A DNA stretch of 64,000 nucleotides, from positions 248,001 to 312,000 of the forward strand of contig NZ_JAROCB010000003.1 in NCBI RefSeq assembly GCF_030433675.1. Direction: 5' to 3'. This DNA comes from Leifsonia virtsii. Lineage in GTDB: Bacteria > Actinomycetota > Actinomycetes > Actinomycetales > Microbacteriaceae. Made by a program: the position numbers and the translations under genes. The stretch's first letter is position 1; each line of letters begins with the position of its first letter. The notes beneath the pieces were generated by a model. It was given only the letters and a program-made list of their open reading frames with translations, searched no databases and was not told the origin of the DNA. Below, in pieces: positions 51,370-59,206 of this stretch.

Positions 51370-52967
51370 ACGCCCGCCCTGTCATCCATCAGGCTGCGCA
51401 GGAACTCGGCCGTGCGCTGCGGGTCGCGCTCGGCAAGCGCCTCGATCTCGGCGCGTCGGCGGTCGGCCTCGAGCTCGGCCGGGTCCGTGATCTCCGGGAC
51501 GGGGTCGAGCTGCATCGGGACGGTCGGCGCCGCCTGCTCCAGCGCGATCGGGAACGCGCCTGCGTCGAGCGCGAGGGAGTCGGTGTCCTGCTCCAGCGCC
51601 GCGAGCTCGGCGGCCCGCTTCCGGCTGCGGCGGAACAGGGCGAACGCGATGATCGCTGCCGCGACGATGGCCCCGGCGATGAGCGAGGTGCGGATGATGC
51701 TGGTGAGCTGGTCCTGCGCTGCGGCGTCCTTCGCCTCCTGCAGCGCCTTGGCGGCCTCGGTCGCCCCCGCCTTGCTGAACGGCACCATCTCGACGCTCAC
51801 CGAGTCGCCTCGCTTGACGTCGATGCCGGCGGCCGCGTTCACCAGGTTGCGGATCTCGTTCGCGCTGACACCGCCCACGGCGTCGGAGTTGAGCGCGACC
51901 GACACGGTCTGCCGGTTGATGGCGCCGGCCGGGATGGTGCGCTGCTCGGTGACCTTGTCGACCGCGTTGTCCTTCGTGCTCGACTCGGAGTTGAAGGTCC
52001 CGTTGCCGTTGGTGCCGTTCGGAACGGCGATGTTGTCCGGTCCGAGCACGCCGGCGTTGCCGCCGCCTCCGGAGCCCGTGTAGGTCTCCTTCTGGGTGGT
52101 CTCGCTCAGCGACGGCGCGTCCGTCGGCGCGGTGTACGACTCCTCGGTGCGCTGCGCGCTCTCGGTGCTGACGTCGGCCGCGACGGCGACGGTCGCGTTG
52201 CCGGGGCCGACGACCTTGTCGAGCATCTGCTGCACGGCCGACTTCACGCGCGTCTCGTAGTCGCTCGCCTGCTTGTCCGCTCCCCCGGTCGCCCCGCCGC
52301 CGACCGTGCTGAGCACGGTGCCGTCGGCGTCAACCACGGCGACGTCGGTCGGCTTCATGCCCGGGACGGCGGCGCTGGTGAGGTGCACGATGGCCTGCAC
52401 CTGGTCGGCCGTGAGGGTCACGCCGCTCTGGGTCTCCACGAAGACCGAGGCGGTCGGGTCCTTCTTCTCGGAGGCGAACACCGTCTCCTGCGGGATGGCG
52501 AGCCGCACCGAGGCCGCCTTGACGCCCTTCATCGCGGCGATGGTGTTGCCGAGCTCCCCCTCCATCGCACGCTTGTAGGTGACGTTCTGCTGGAACTCGG
52601 ACGACGTGACCCCCATCTTGTCGAGCAGCGAGTACCCGCCCGTGGTGGACGCGGGCAGGCCCGCCGACGCAGCCTTCAGCCGCTCGTCGTAGACCTTCTC
52701 CTGCGGGACGAGGATGGTCGAACCGCCGTCGGTCAGCTGGTACGGCACCCCGTCGGTGCGCAGCTGGTCGACGATCGCGGAGGCGTCCGACGCGGCGACG
52801 CCGGAGAACAGTGGGGTGTACGACGGCTGGGACGCCCACATGGCGATCCCGGTCACACCGAGGGCGACGACGGCCACGCCGATGATCGCGATGACCCGCT
52901 GGGCCACGCTGAAGCCGCGGATCGTGTCGCCGAGCCGCCGGAAGAAACTGGTCACCTGCTGAGGCAT
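51366..52967 (-). CDS. fliF: FliF, MS-ring protein
   Basis: A 533-residue FliF with an N-terminal helix (about 22-44), the YscJ-like ring-building domains (YTPLFSGVAASDASAIVDQLR and the VRLAIPQETVF block), a Gly/Thr-rich linker and a second helix (about 438-458). A cytoplasmic tail that binds FliG ends the protein. It forms the base on which the rest of the flagellum is built. Its start shares one base with the fliE stop (TGATG). Confidence 0.96.
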   Translation of the reverse strand: MPQQVTSFFRRLGDTIRGFSVAQRVIAIIGVAVVALGVTGIAMWASQPSYTPLFSGVAASDASAIVDQLRTDGVPYQLTDGGSTILVPQEKVYDERLKAASAGLPASTTGGYSLLDKMGVTSSEFQQNVTYKRAMEGELGNTIAAMKGVKAASVRLAIPQETVFASEKKDPTASVFVETQSGVTLTADQVQAIVHLTSAAVPGMKPTDVAVVDADGTVLSTVGGGATGGADKQASDYETRVKSAVQQMLDKVVGPGNATVAVAADVSTESAQRTEESYTAPTDAPSLSETTQKETYTGSGGGGNAGVLGPDNIAVPNGTNGNGTFNSESSTKDNAVDKVTEQRTIPAGAINRQTVSVALNSDAVGGVSANEIRNLVNAAAGIDVKRGDSVSVEMVPFSKAGATEAAKALQEAKDAAAQDQLTSIIRTSLIAGAIVAAAIIAFALFRRSRKRAAELAALEQDTDSLALDAGAFPIALEQAAPTVPMQLDPVPEITDPAELEADRRRAEIEALAERDPQRTAEFLRSLMDDRAGV

Positions 52968-53272
52968 CAGGCCTGCATCCGCATGATCTCGTTGAACGCG
53001 TCGACGGCCTTGTTCCGCACGCCCGCCACGAGCTCGAGCGTCACCTGGGCGCGCGTCGAGGCCAGGGTGGCGTCATGGATGTCGTCGAGGTTGCCGGTGA
53101 CGGCCTGGATGGCGAGCTTGTCGCTCGTGCCCTGCAGCTGCTGCAGGTTGTCGATCGCCCCGGTGAGGGCGTTCCCGAAGGCCGCTCCCCCGGTGGGCTG
53201 CGTCGTCGAGGCCGGCTGGACGCCGGTGCTCGCGCCGATGCCGGACAGTGCGCCGATGGCGGGGATGGGCAT
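52967..53272 (-). CDS. fliE: FliE, MS-ring/rod junction protein
   Basis: A 101-residue FliE ending with the conserved helices ATLASTRAQVTLELVAGVRN and KAVDAFNEIMRMQA. It adapts the ring to the rod and is the first exported subunit. It shares one base with flgC and one with fliF. Confidence 0.94.
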   Translation of the reverse strand: MPIPAIGALSGIGASTGVQPASTTQPTGGAAFGNALTGAIDNLQQLQGTSDKLAIQAVTGNLDDIHDATLASTRAQVTLELVAGVRNKAVDAFNEIMRMQA

Positions 53273-53664
53273 CAGTTCCTCCCGATCTGGAGCGCGGCCT
53301 GGTAGGTCTCCTTCGCGCGGTCGACCACCGCCGCGTTGGCCTGGTAGCCGCGCTGGGCCATGATCAGCGAGCCCATCTGCTCGGACAGGTCGATGTCCGG
53401 GTAGCGGACGTAACCGTCGGCGTCGGCGACGGGGTTGGTCGGCTCGTAGACCATGCGGCCCTCGGCGCTTCCGTAGGCGGCGCCGGCGACGTACACGCCG
53501 GAGACGCCCTCGCCCTCCTGCGCCACGACGTACCGGGCCTGGAAGGCGGAGCCGTTCGTGGGCTTCGCGGTGTTGATGTTGGCGAGGTTGTCGGAGATGG
53601 CGTCGAGCCAGTGCCGGTGCAGGTTGAGGCCCGTGCCGGCGATCCCGATGGCGTCGAAAGTCAT
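53272..53664 (-). CDS. flgC: FlgC, proximal rod protein
   Basis: A 130-residue rod protein. The N-terminus has the rod motif (GTGLNLHRHWLDAISDNLANINT) and the C-terminus the matching helix (DLSEQMGSLIMAQRGYQANA), with the FlgC-typical DPxxPxADADGYV-like block seen as PTNPVADADGYVRYPDID. It lies 25 bases after flgB and is cotranscribed. Confidence 0.95.
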   Translation of the reverse strand: MTFDAIGIAGTGLNLHRHWLDAISDNLANINTAKPTNGSAFQARYVVAQEGEGVSGVYVAGAAYGSAEGRMVYEPTNPVADADGYVRYPDIDLSEQMGSLIMAQRGYQANAAVVDRAKETYQAALQIGRN

Positions 53665-53689
53665 GTGCAGTGCTCCTCGTTGTCCGGCG

Positions 53690-54031
53690 TCAGACGGTCT
53701 TCAGGGCGGCGCGGATGGCGGAGAACTGGTTGCCGGCCGCCTGGGAGGCGAACTGGAACCGCAGCACGGTGTCCACGTTCGAGAGGGTCTCGGTGTCGAG
53801 GTTGACGTTGTTGCCGTCGAGGCGCGTCGGCTCCAGCGAGCGCTGGGACGTCGCCGCCGCATGTCCGTCGTGCTCGGCGACGGAGGCTGCGAGCGCGGAC
53901 TCGAAGGACACCCGCTCGGCCGTGTAGCCGGGGGTGTTGACGTTGGCGATGTTGTTCGCGATGGCGCGTTGCCGCGCTGCGAGGCCGTCGAGGGCACTCG
54001 CCAGGGCGGCGCTGGTCACGGATTCGAGCAC
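53690..54031 (-). CDS. flgB: FlgB, proximal rod protein
   Basis: A 113-residue rod protein with RQRAIANNIANVNTPGYTAERVSFE near the start and a C-terminal helix. It heads the twelve-gene operon flgB-flgC-fliE-F-G-H-I-J-NlpC-fliK-flgD-flgE. The GTG at 54031 is used: CTGGAG precedes it at a good distance and upstream codons are Arg/Pro shadow sequence. The sigma-28-type promoter lies about 65 bases upstream. Confidence 0.93.
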   Translation of the reverse strand: MLESVTSAALASALDGLAARQRAIANNIANVNTPGYTAERVSFESALAASVAEHDGHAAATSQRSLEPTRLDGNNVNLDTETLSNVDTVLRFQFASQAAGNQFSAIRAALKTV

Positions 54032-54101
54032 AGCTGCACTCCAGGGTCGTGGGGCGGCCCATCCGTGGCCAAATCGGTGAGCGATCCGTGCTCGATCTGA
54101 G

Positions 54102-54128
54102 CTATCGGCAGGTCTCCCCCGGCCGTTA
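54102..54128 (-). promoter_or_regulatory. Sigma-28 (FliA) promoter of the flgB operon
   Basis: On the minus strand: TAAC (54128-54125), 15-base spacer, GCCGATAG (54109-54102). Confidence 0.88.
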
Positions 54129-54160
54129 GGCACTCCGCTCAGCAGTTGTTCGCCGGGCGA

Positions 54161-54377
54161 TTGCCCACACCGTCATCCACAGTATGTACCCCGTTGTGAA
54201 TTACACCCGTGTGTTTTCGAAGAGACCTTCGATTGCGGTCGAGCGCAGGTAAAAGGCCAGGTCAAGTGGCTTTTATCAATCCTGAGAATCTGAGAATCCA
54301 CACATCCCGCGCGTGTCCTCCACACGATCGCGGCAGTAGTCCACGCGTTTTGCACGTAGTTATCCACAGGTGGACAA
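54161..54377. other. AT-rich non-coding stretch with a cluster of DnaA-box-like sites
   Basis: The only clearly AT-enriched gap in the window, between flgB and the fliT-position gene. It holds TTATCCACA (54360-54368, perfect DnaA box) directly facing TTGTCCACC on the other strand (54369-54377), plus near-matches TTGCCCACA (54161) and TCATCCACA (54173), and weaker ones near 54294 and 54316. A direct repeat TGAGAATC occurs twice at 54283-54298. No gene is supported here. Confidence 0.6.
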
Positions 54378-54389
54378 CGTGTGGGGGAG

Positions 54390-54701
54390 TCAGCCGATCA
54401 GATCGAAGTACACCGGATGCGGGCCGGCCTCCGAGCGGGGTACAGCCCGCACGGCCGCGAGATGGCGCGCGGTCGTCTGCCGCACGTCCTCCAGGTAGCG
54501 CATCGTGTGCAGCTGAGCCTCGATCAGACGCGCCGCGCGCTCCTGCAGCTCGGCCGGGATGGGGCCGAGGCCGATGGGTGGCCGCCAGGGGACGGGGTCG
54601 GCCTGGGCGAGCGCGCCGTGCAGCTCGCGCTCCATCCGGTCGAGCGCCTCCGACCAGCCGGCGAGGCCGCCGGTCGCAGGCTCAGGCGACGCCGAGGTCA
54701 C
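54390..54701 (-). CDS. Hypothetical protein in the fliT position
   Basis: A 103-residue helical protein immediately after fliS, overlapping it by 20 bases. It has no recognised domain, but size, helicity (WSEALDRMERELHGALAQAD, ERAARLIEAQLHTMRYLEDV) and position match FliT-type export chaperones, which guard FliD. The start codon is GTG 54701. The call as a chaperone is inference from position. Confidence 0.6.
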   Translation of the reverse strand: MTSASPEPATGGLAGWSEALDRMERELHGALAQADPVPWRPPIGLGPIPAELQERAARLIEAQLHTMRYLEDVRQTTARHLAAVRAVPRSEAGPHPVYFDLIG

Positions 54702-55113
54702 GCGTGATCCCGGTGGCGGCGGTCGCGGACGGCAACAGGGCGGCCGCCTCGTGCCAGGTCTGGCGCAAGGGTTCCGCGAGGGCGATCGCCTCGCGCACCT
54801 TGGTCACGTCGCGCTCGATCATCCCGCCAACGATCAGGTCGGCGAGGTAACCGTAGAGCTGCAGAAGACCCTCGGCGCCGTCCCACAGGTCCACCCGGAG
54901 GCTGCCGGCCAGCTCGGCGACGATCTGATCGGCGTGCCGCAGGTTCTCCCACGCGGTCGGCCACTGCTCGGCCTCCAGCGCGGTCTCGCCCCGGGTGAGG
55001 TCGAGCAGCAGGCGGTCGTACAGCATCGTGAGCAGCCTCGCGGGGCTGGCCGAGAGGACGCTGTCGCGGTTGTACGCGGAGAGCTTGGCGGCGGCGGAGG
55101 TCAATGGGTTCAT
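54682..55113 (-). CDS. fliS: FliS, flagellin export chaperone
   Basis: A 143-residue FliS with the typical start AYNRDSVLSASPARLLTMLYDRLLLDL and helical body. It binds the C-terminal helix of flagellin to prevent premature polymerisation, and in Gram-positives also interacts with FliW. The ATG at 55113 overlaps the fliD stop in ATGA. Operon order is fliC-fliD-fliS. Confidence 0.95.
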   Translation of the reverse strand: MNPLTSAAAKLSAYNRDSVLSASPARLLTMLYDRLLLDLTRGETALEAEQWPTAWENLRHADQIVAELAGSLRVDLWDGAEGLLQLYGYLADLIVGGMIERDVTKVREAIALAEPLRQTWHEAAALLPSATAATGITRDLGVA

Positions 55114-56498
55114 GAGGCGCTCGCAGTGGGGAGGGACGACAGCTGGCCGCTCAGCCACGACGACTGGGACTGCAGCTGCTGCAGCTGGACTTCGAGGTTC
55201 GCGTAGGTCTTCTCGAGCGTGGACCGACGATCGGCGAGACGCGTGTCCCAGTCGGTGATCTGGTCGTTGAGGTCCTTCACGGTCGACTGCTCGCCCTTGA
55301 TGCGGAGCGAGAGCGAGCCGGTGTAGGTGTCGCTCGCGGCGGTCGAGGCGTCCGCGACACGCTGCGCGATCGTGGTGAGCGCGCCCTTCACCGCGTCCGG
55401 GTCGGCGGCCATCGCGGTGGCGAAGACGTTCTGGTCGAAAGTGACCGTGCCGTCGCGCTGGATGCTGATGCCGTAGGTGGAGGGGGAGACGCCGTTGACG
55501 GGAGCGCTGATCGCATCCACCAGCTTCTGGTTGACGTCACGGGTCGTCGAGTCGCCGGTGAACGGGCCGCCCGTCACGACGGTGCCCCCGGCCGAGTCGG
55601 TGGAGGTGCTCACCGCCTGCTTCTGGGAGATGAGCGACAGGATGTCGTTGACGGAGGTGACGAGCGAGTTCGCCGCGGCCGTGAGCCCCTTGTCGTCGCG
55701 TGCGACCGTGAGCGTGACGGGGGTGGTCGACGCGGCGGTGACCGTGACCGAGACCCCGGGGAGCACATCCGAGAACGTGTTGGTGGAGCTGGTGACCGTC
55801 TGGGCGGCTCCGCTTCCGGCCCACAGCGTCAGCTGGGCGTCCTGCGCGGCGCGCACCTGCGCGGCGCCCGGATCGGAGAGCAGATTCGTCGCGGTGCCCG
55901 CGGCCACGTCCGCGGGAGTCCCTCGGTACGCGGTGAACGCGCCCGCCGCGCCGGTCTTCGTGGAGCTCAGCTGCAACCGGTACAGGGGCTGACCGGTCGA
56001 CGGGTCGAGGCCCGCGGCCACCCGGGTTGCGCTGACGCCGACGCCGGCCTGATTGATGGCGGCGGCGACATCGGCGAGCGAGCCGCTCGCCGCGGTCACC
56101 TGCTTGGTGGTGCCGTCGGCCGCGACGAAGGTGAGCGTCGGCGGCTGGTCCGGCCACTGGGTGAGCGGGCCGGTGACCGTGACCTGGGACTGGGCCAGCC
56201 GGTCCACGGTGAAGTCGATGGTGCCGTCCACGGCTCCGGTGCCGGCGGTCGCCGTGACCGCGGTGGAGGTGGTGGAGGCGGTGTGGAGGTCGACACCCGT
56301 CGGCTTTGCGAGCGCGCCGGCCGAGGTCGCGAGCGCGGCGACCTTGGTGTTCAGGGCCTGCATGGCCGTGATGTAGGTCGTGGAGTCGGAGAGCTTGTTC
56401 TTGAGCAGCGTCTGCGGAATCGCTTCGGCCTGCATCAGGCTGTTGATCAGCTGCGTCGTGTTCAAGCCGCTGATGAGGCCGTCGACCGCCATGCCCAT
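55110..56498 (-). CDS. fliD: FliD, filament cap protein
   Basis: A 462-residue FliD with the N-terminal DGLISGLNTTQLINSLMQAE helix and a C-terminal coiled coil (DTRLADRRSTLEKTYANLEVQLQQLQSQSSW in part). The central domains are Thr/Ala/Val-rich. Five copies cap the growing filament. GGAGG lies about 13 bases before the ATG at 56498. A strong hairpin lies between fliC and this gene. Confidence 0.93.
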   Translation of the reverse strand: MGMAVDGLISGLNTTQLINSLMQAEAIPQTLLKNKLSDSTTYITAMQALNTKVAALATSAGALAKPTGVDLHTASTTSTAVTATAGTGAVDGTIDFTVDRLAQSQVTVTGPLTQWPDQPPTLTFVAADGTTKQVTAASGSLADVAAAINQAGVGVSATRVAAGLDPSTGQPLYRLQLSSTKTGAAGAFTAYRGTPADVAAGTATNLLSDPGAAQVRAAQDAQLTLWAGSGAAQTVTSSTNTFSDVLPGVSVTVTAASTTPVTLTVARDDKGLTAAANSLVTSVNDILSLISQKQAVSTSTDSAGGTVVTGGPFTGDSTTRDVNQKLVDAISAPVNGVSPSTYGISIQRDGTVTFDQNVFATAMAADPDAVKGALTTIAQRVADASTAASDTYTGSLSLRIKGEQSTVKDLNDQITDWDTRLADRRSTLEKTYANLEVQLQQLQSQSSWLSGQLSSLPTASAS

Positions 56499-56536
56499 GC
56501 GGGTCTCTCCCTCCTACGTCGGTGGTGCGGATGGTT

Positions 56537-56573
56537 CGGCGGCCGGGGCGTCAGAACGACGCCCCGGCCGCCG
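56537..56573 (-). terminator. 16-bp perfect hairpin after fliC
   Basis: CGGCGGCCGGGGCGTC (56537-56552) pairs with its exact complement (56558-56573), loop of 5 nt, starting 8 bases beyond the fliC stop. No T-tract follows, so it is likely a partial terminator or an mRNA stabiliser that lowers fliD relative to fliC. Confidence 0.75.
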
Positions 56574-56580
56574 GGCCTGA

Positions 56581-57417
56581 TCAGCGGAGCAGCTGCAGGA
56601 CGCCCTGGTTGGACTGGTTCGCCTGAGCGAGCATCGCCGTGCCGGCCTGCGACAGGATGTTGGAGCGGGTGTACTTCACCATCTCCTCCGCCATGTCGGT
56701 GTCGGTGATGCGGCTGGACGCGGCCGACAGGTTCTCCTTCGACACGTTGAGGCTGCGAACGGCCGACTCGAAGCGGTTCTGCGAGGCGCCGAGCTCCGAG
56801 CGGGCGGTCGAGATCGCGGTGATCGCGGTGTCGATCGCGGTGATCGTCGTGTTCGCCGTCGCGTTGCTGGTGACGTCGAAGCCGGTGGCGCCGGCGGCGC
56901 CGGACAGCGTGCCGACCGAGGTCGCCACGTCGGCCAGGTTGACCGCGATGGTGTCGTTGGCGGTCGAGCCCGCGCCCACCTGGAAGTTCAGCGAGCCGCC
57001 CTTGAGCAGGTCGATCCCGTTGAAGTTGGTGCCGTTGGTGATGCGGTTGAGCTCCTTGCCCAGCTCGTCGGCCTCCGTCTTGATCGCCGCGCGCGAGGTC
57101 GCGTTGTTCGAGTCGTTGCCGCCCTGCACCGCGAGGTCGCGCATGCGCTGCAGGATGGAGTGGACCTCGGTGAGCGAGCCTTCAGCGGTCTGCACGACGC
57201 TGATGCCGTCCTGGGCGTTGCGGGCCGCGACGGTCAGACCGCCGACCTGCGACTTCAGGCCCTCCGAGATGGCGAGACCCGCCGCGTCGTCCGCCGCACG
57301 GTTGATGCGGAGGCCGCTGGACAGCTTCTCGAGCGACTTCGAGAGGTCGCCCTGCGTGTTGTTCAGGTTGCGGTAGGCGTTGTTCGCCGCGATGTTGGTG
57401 TTGATCTGCATACCCAT
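56581..57417 (-). CDS. fliC: FliC, flagellin
   Basis: A 278-residue flagellin with the conserved N-terminal D0/D1 helices (INTNIAANNAYRNLNNTQ, LEKLSSGLRINRAADDAAGL) and C-terminal helices (MVKYTRSNILSQAGTAMLAQ, ANQSNQGVLQLL). The variable central part is only about 90 residues, so the filament is thin and simple. It is strongly expressed in other bacteria. Its leader has a sigma-28 promoter, a good ribosome site (GGAGGAAAC) and several GGA motifs for CsrA. It is the only flagellin gene in the window. Confidence 0.97.
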   Translation of the reverse strand: MGMQINTNIAANNAYRNLNNTQGDLSKSLEKLSSGLRINRAADDAAGLAISEGLKSQVGGLTVAARNAQDGISVVQTAEGSLTEVHSILQRMRDLAVQGGNDSNNATSRAAIKTEADELGKELNRITNGTNFNGIDLLKGGSLNFQVGAGSTANDTIAVNLADVATSVGTLSGAAGATGFDVTSNATANTTITAIDTAITAISTARSELGASQNRFESAVRSLNVSKENLSAASSRITDTDMAEEMVKYTRSNILSQAGTAMLAQANQSNQGVLQLLR

Positions 57418-57469
57418 GATGTTTCCTCCATGACTGGGTGGTGGTCCGCGGCCCTTCCGTGGTCCGCAT
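57418..57469 (-). promoter_or_regulatory. fliC mRNA leader with CsrA-type GGA motifs
   Basis: The leader, about 50 nt on the minus strand, holds five GGA triplets: two in the direct repeat GCGGACCAC, one in ACGGAAG, and two in the ribosome site TGGAGGA. CsrA binds such motifs and can cover the ribosome site. Confidence 0.6.
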
Positions 57470-57475
57470 GAGCCT

Positions 57476-57502
57476 CTATCGGCTCGGGTTCCCGTCCCGT
57501 TA
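57476..57502 (-). promoter_or_regulatory. Sigma-28 (FliA) promoter of fliC
   Basis: On the minus strand: TAAC (57502-57499), 15-base spacer, GCCGATAG (57483-57476). Confidence 0.9.
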
Positions 57503-57512
57503 GGGACGAGGT

Positions 57513-58325
57513 TCAGGACGCCCGGGCTGAGCTGGGCGAGGTGGGGGAGAGGAGCGAGACGCCCGCGACCGCGTGCTGCGCGAGGCGCGCCAGGTAGGCG
57601 CTCCGGCGGGCCTGCGAGGTCTTCGCCTCGATCACGACCGGGTCGCCCTCGTCGGCGTAGTGCGTGGCCATGCCCTCGCGCATGAGCCGGATCGCCTCCG
57701 AGCGCTGCTGCGAGACGGCGGAGTGCGTGATCCCGAGCTCTTCCGCGATCTCGGTGACCGTGCGGTCGTCGAAGTAGATCGCCTCGACGATGGAGCGCAT
57801 CCGGTCGGGGAGTGCCGCGACGGCCGCACGGACGTAGGCGGTCTGCTCGTTCGCCAGGAGGGAGTCCTCGGGGCCGACCGTCTCGGAGACGAGGAGCGGT
57901 TCGACGGTCTCGTCGAGCGCGGTCACGGTGCGGGAGGCGTCGGCGAGGCCGGCCTCGGCCGTCGCGCGGTCGACGCCGAGCGCGTTGGCGATCTCGTCGA
58001 CGCTCGGGCCGCGCCCAAGCGCCGCCGTCAGGCTCTCCTGCACCGCCAGCGTCTCCTTGATGCGCTTGCGGGCGGAGCGGGTGGCCCAGTCGGATGCGCG
58101 GAGCTCGTCGGCGAGCGCTCCGACGATACGGGTGCGGGCGTAGGCGCCGAACGGCACGCCGATGGTCGGGTCGTAGGCGTCAGCGGCGGTCACCAGCGCG
58201 ACGGCGCCGGCCGAGGCGAGGTCGTCGCGCGACAGGTGGGTGGCACGAGAGCAGAGGTCGGACACCAGGTAGCCGACCAGCGGCAGGTTCTCGACGACAA
58301 GCGCGTTGCGTTCTGTGCGGTTCAC
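57513..58325 (-). CDS. fliA: FliA/WhiG-type sigma-28 factor
   Basis: A 270-residue sigma factor: region 2 (LVGYLVSDLCSRATHLSRDDLASAG, AYARTRIVGALADELRASDW), region 3, and region 4 with a helix-turn-helix (RTVTEIAEELGITHSAVSQQRSEAI in part). It directs RNA polymerase to flagellar promoters of the TAAC-N15-GCCGATAG type found in this window. Start choice is GTG 58325, which has GAGGGG 9 bases upstream; an ATG at 58346 is the alternative. A Ser/Ala-rich C-terminal tail follows region 4. No FlgM anti-sigma gene is seen nearby. Confidence 0.93.
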   Translation of the reverse strand: MNRTERNALVVENLPLVGYLVSDLCSRATHLSRDDLASAGAVALVTAADAYDPTIGVPFGAYARTRIVGALADELRASDWATRSARKRIKETLAVQESLTAALGRGPSVDEIANALGVDRATAEAGLADASRTVTALDETVEPLLVSETVGPEDSLLANEQTAYVRAAVAALPDRMRSIVEAIYFDDRTVTEIAEELGITHSAVSQQRSEAIRLMREGMATHYADEGDPVVIEAKTSQARRSAYLARLAQHAVAGVSLLSPTSPSSARAS

Positions 58326-58600
58326 GCTGGGCGACCCCTCATTCATCGGACGGATACGTGGCGATGTCTCGATCGGGCGAGTCATTGCTGGTACTCGGGC
58401 GGTGCGGTTCGCAACCGGGCTTACTTCGGGTGCCGATCGCGGTGCTAGGGGCCTTACGTGTTCACGGTAACAATGCGAATCCACTCAGGTCCCGCGTCCG
58501 GTGCCCCCATTAAGGGGCAGCCCCTACCCCCAGTACGGGGAATACTGGCATGCCGCCGAGAAGCGGTACGTCGTGGCTCCCGCGGACGCGCACCCGCGCC
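58326..58600. other. Divergent intergenic region fliA / flgN, left part
   Basis: No gene is supported. It contains short inverted repeats: CCCCATTAAGGGG near 58505 and CCAGTA-N7-TACTGG (58530-58548). These may be operators or promoter parts for fliA. I see no convincing -35/-10 pair for fliA. Confidence 0.4.
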
Positions 58601-58627
58601 TAACATCGGGCGAAAGCGTGCCGATGG
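58601..58627 (+). promoter_or_regulatory. Sigma-28 (FliA) promoter of flgN-flgK-flgL-fliW
   Basis: TAAC (58601-58604), 15-base spacer, GCCGATGG (58620-58627), one base from the rule shared by the other five sites. Confidence 0.75.
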
Positions 58628-58710
58628 TCTGGTACGCCGGCACAGGATCCCGGCATCAGACCCGAGGAGACCAGGTGCGCACATCGACTCACGAGGAAGT
58701 TGGTAGCGAC

Positions 58711-59202
58711 ATGGCCGCGAGCGAGCTCTCCGCGCAGCTGTGGAAGGAGCGCGAGCTCCTGGAACTCCTGCTGTTCAAGCTCGAGGAGGAGCAGCTGCTC
58801 CTGATCGCCGGCAAGTCGCGGTGGATCTCCCACGCCACCCGTGAGGTCGAGCAGGTAGTCGAGCGGATGCGCGCCGTGGGTCTCGCCCGCACCGTCGAGG
58901 TCTCCTCCGTCGCCGAGGAGTGGGGGCTCGGTCCCGACGCCACCCTGCGGGAGCTCGCGACCGCCGCGCCCGACGGCATCTGGTCCGACATCTTCGGCTC
59001 GCACCTGGCCGCCATGACCGAGCTGACCGCGCAGATCGCCGAGGTGCGCGACACCAACGAGCGTCTGCTCCGTGAGGCCGCCCGCTCGACGCAGGAGACG
59101 CTGAGCTCGATGTCGGCGGCCGGCGACGACCCCGGCGTCTACGGCGCAGGGGGAGCGGGCAGCACCGGCGACACGGCCCGCTTCTTCGACACGGAGGCCT
59201 GA
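58711..59202 (+). CDS. flgN: FlgN family export chaperone
   Basis: A 163-residue helical protein with the FlgN-like start LSAQLWKERELLELLLFKLEEEQLLL and a long second helix. FlgN holds the hook-filament junction proteins FlgK and FlgL ready for export; both follow directly. GAGGAAG lies upstream of the ATG. The open frame upstream of 58711 is leader sequence including the promoter. Confidence 0.88.
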   Translation: MAASELSAQLWKERELLELLLFKLEEEQLLLIAGKSRWISHATREVEQVVERMRAVGLARTVEVSSVAEEWGLGPDATLRELATAAPDGIWSDIFGSHLAAMTELTAQIAEVRDTNERLLREAARSTQETLSSMSAAGDDPGVYGAGGAGSTGDTARFFDTEA

Positions 59203-59206
59203 CCGG

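Noticed and set aside
54173-54367. 64-residue minus-strand open frame in the AT-rich gap
   Set aside because: Codon use is unlike neighbouring genes, there is no ribosome site, and the region is explained by DnaA-box-like sites.
54161-54377. Chromosomal origin of replication
   Set aside because: No dnaA, dnaN, recF or gyrB nearby and only one perfect box pair. Kept only as a DnaA-box cluster.
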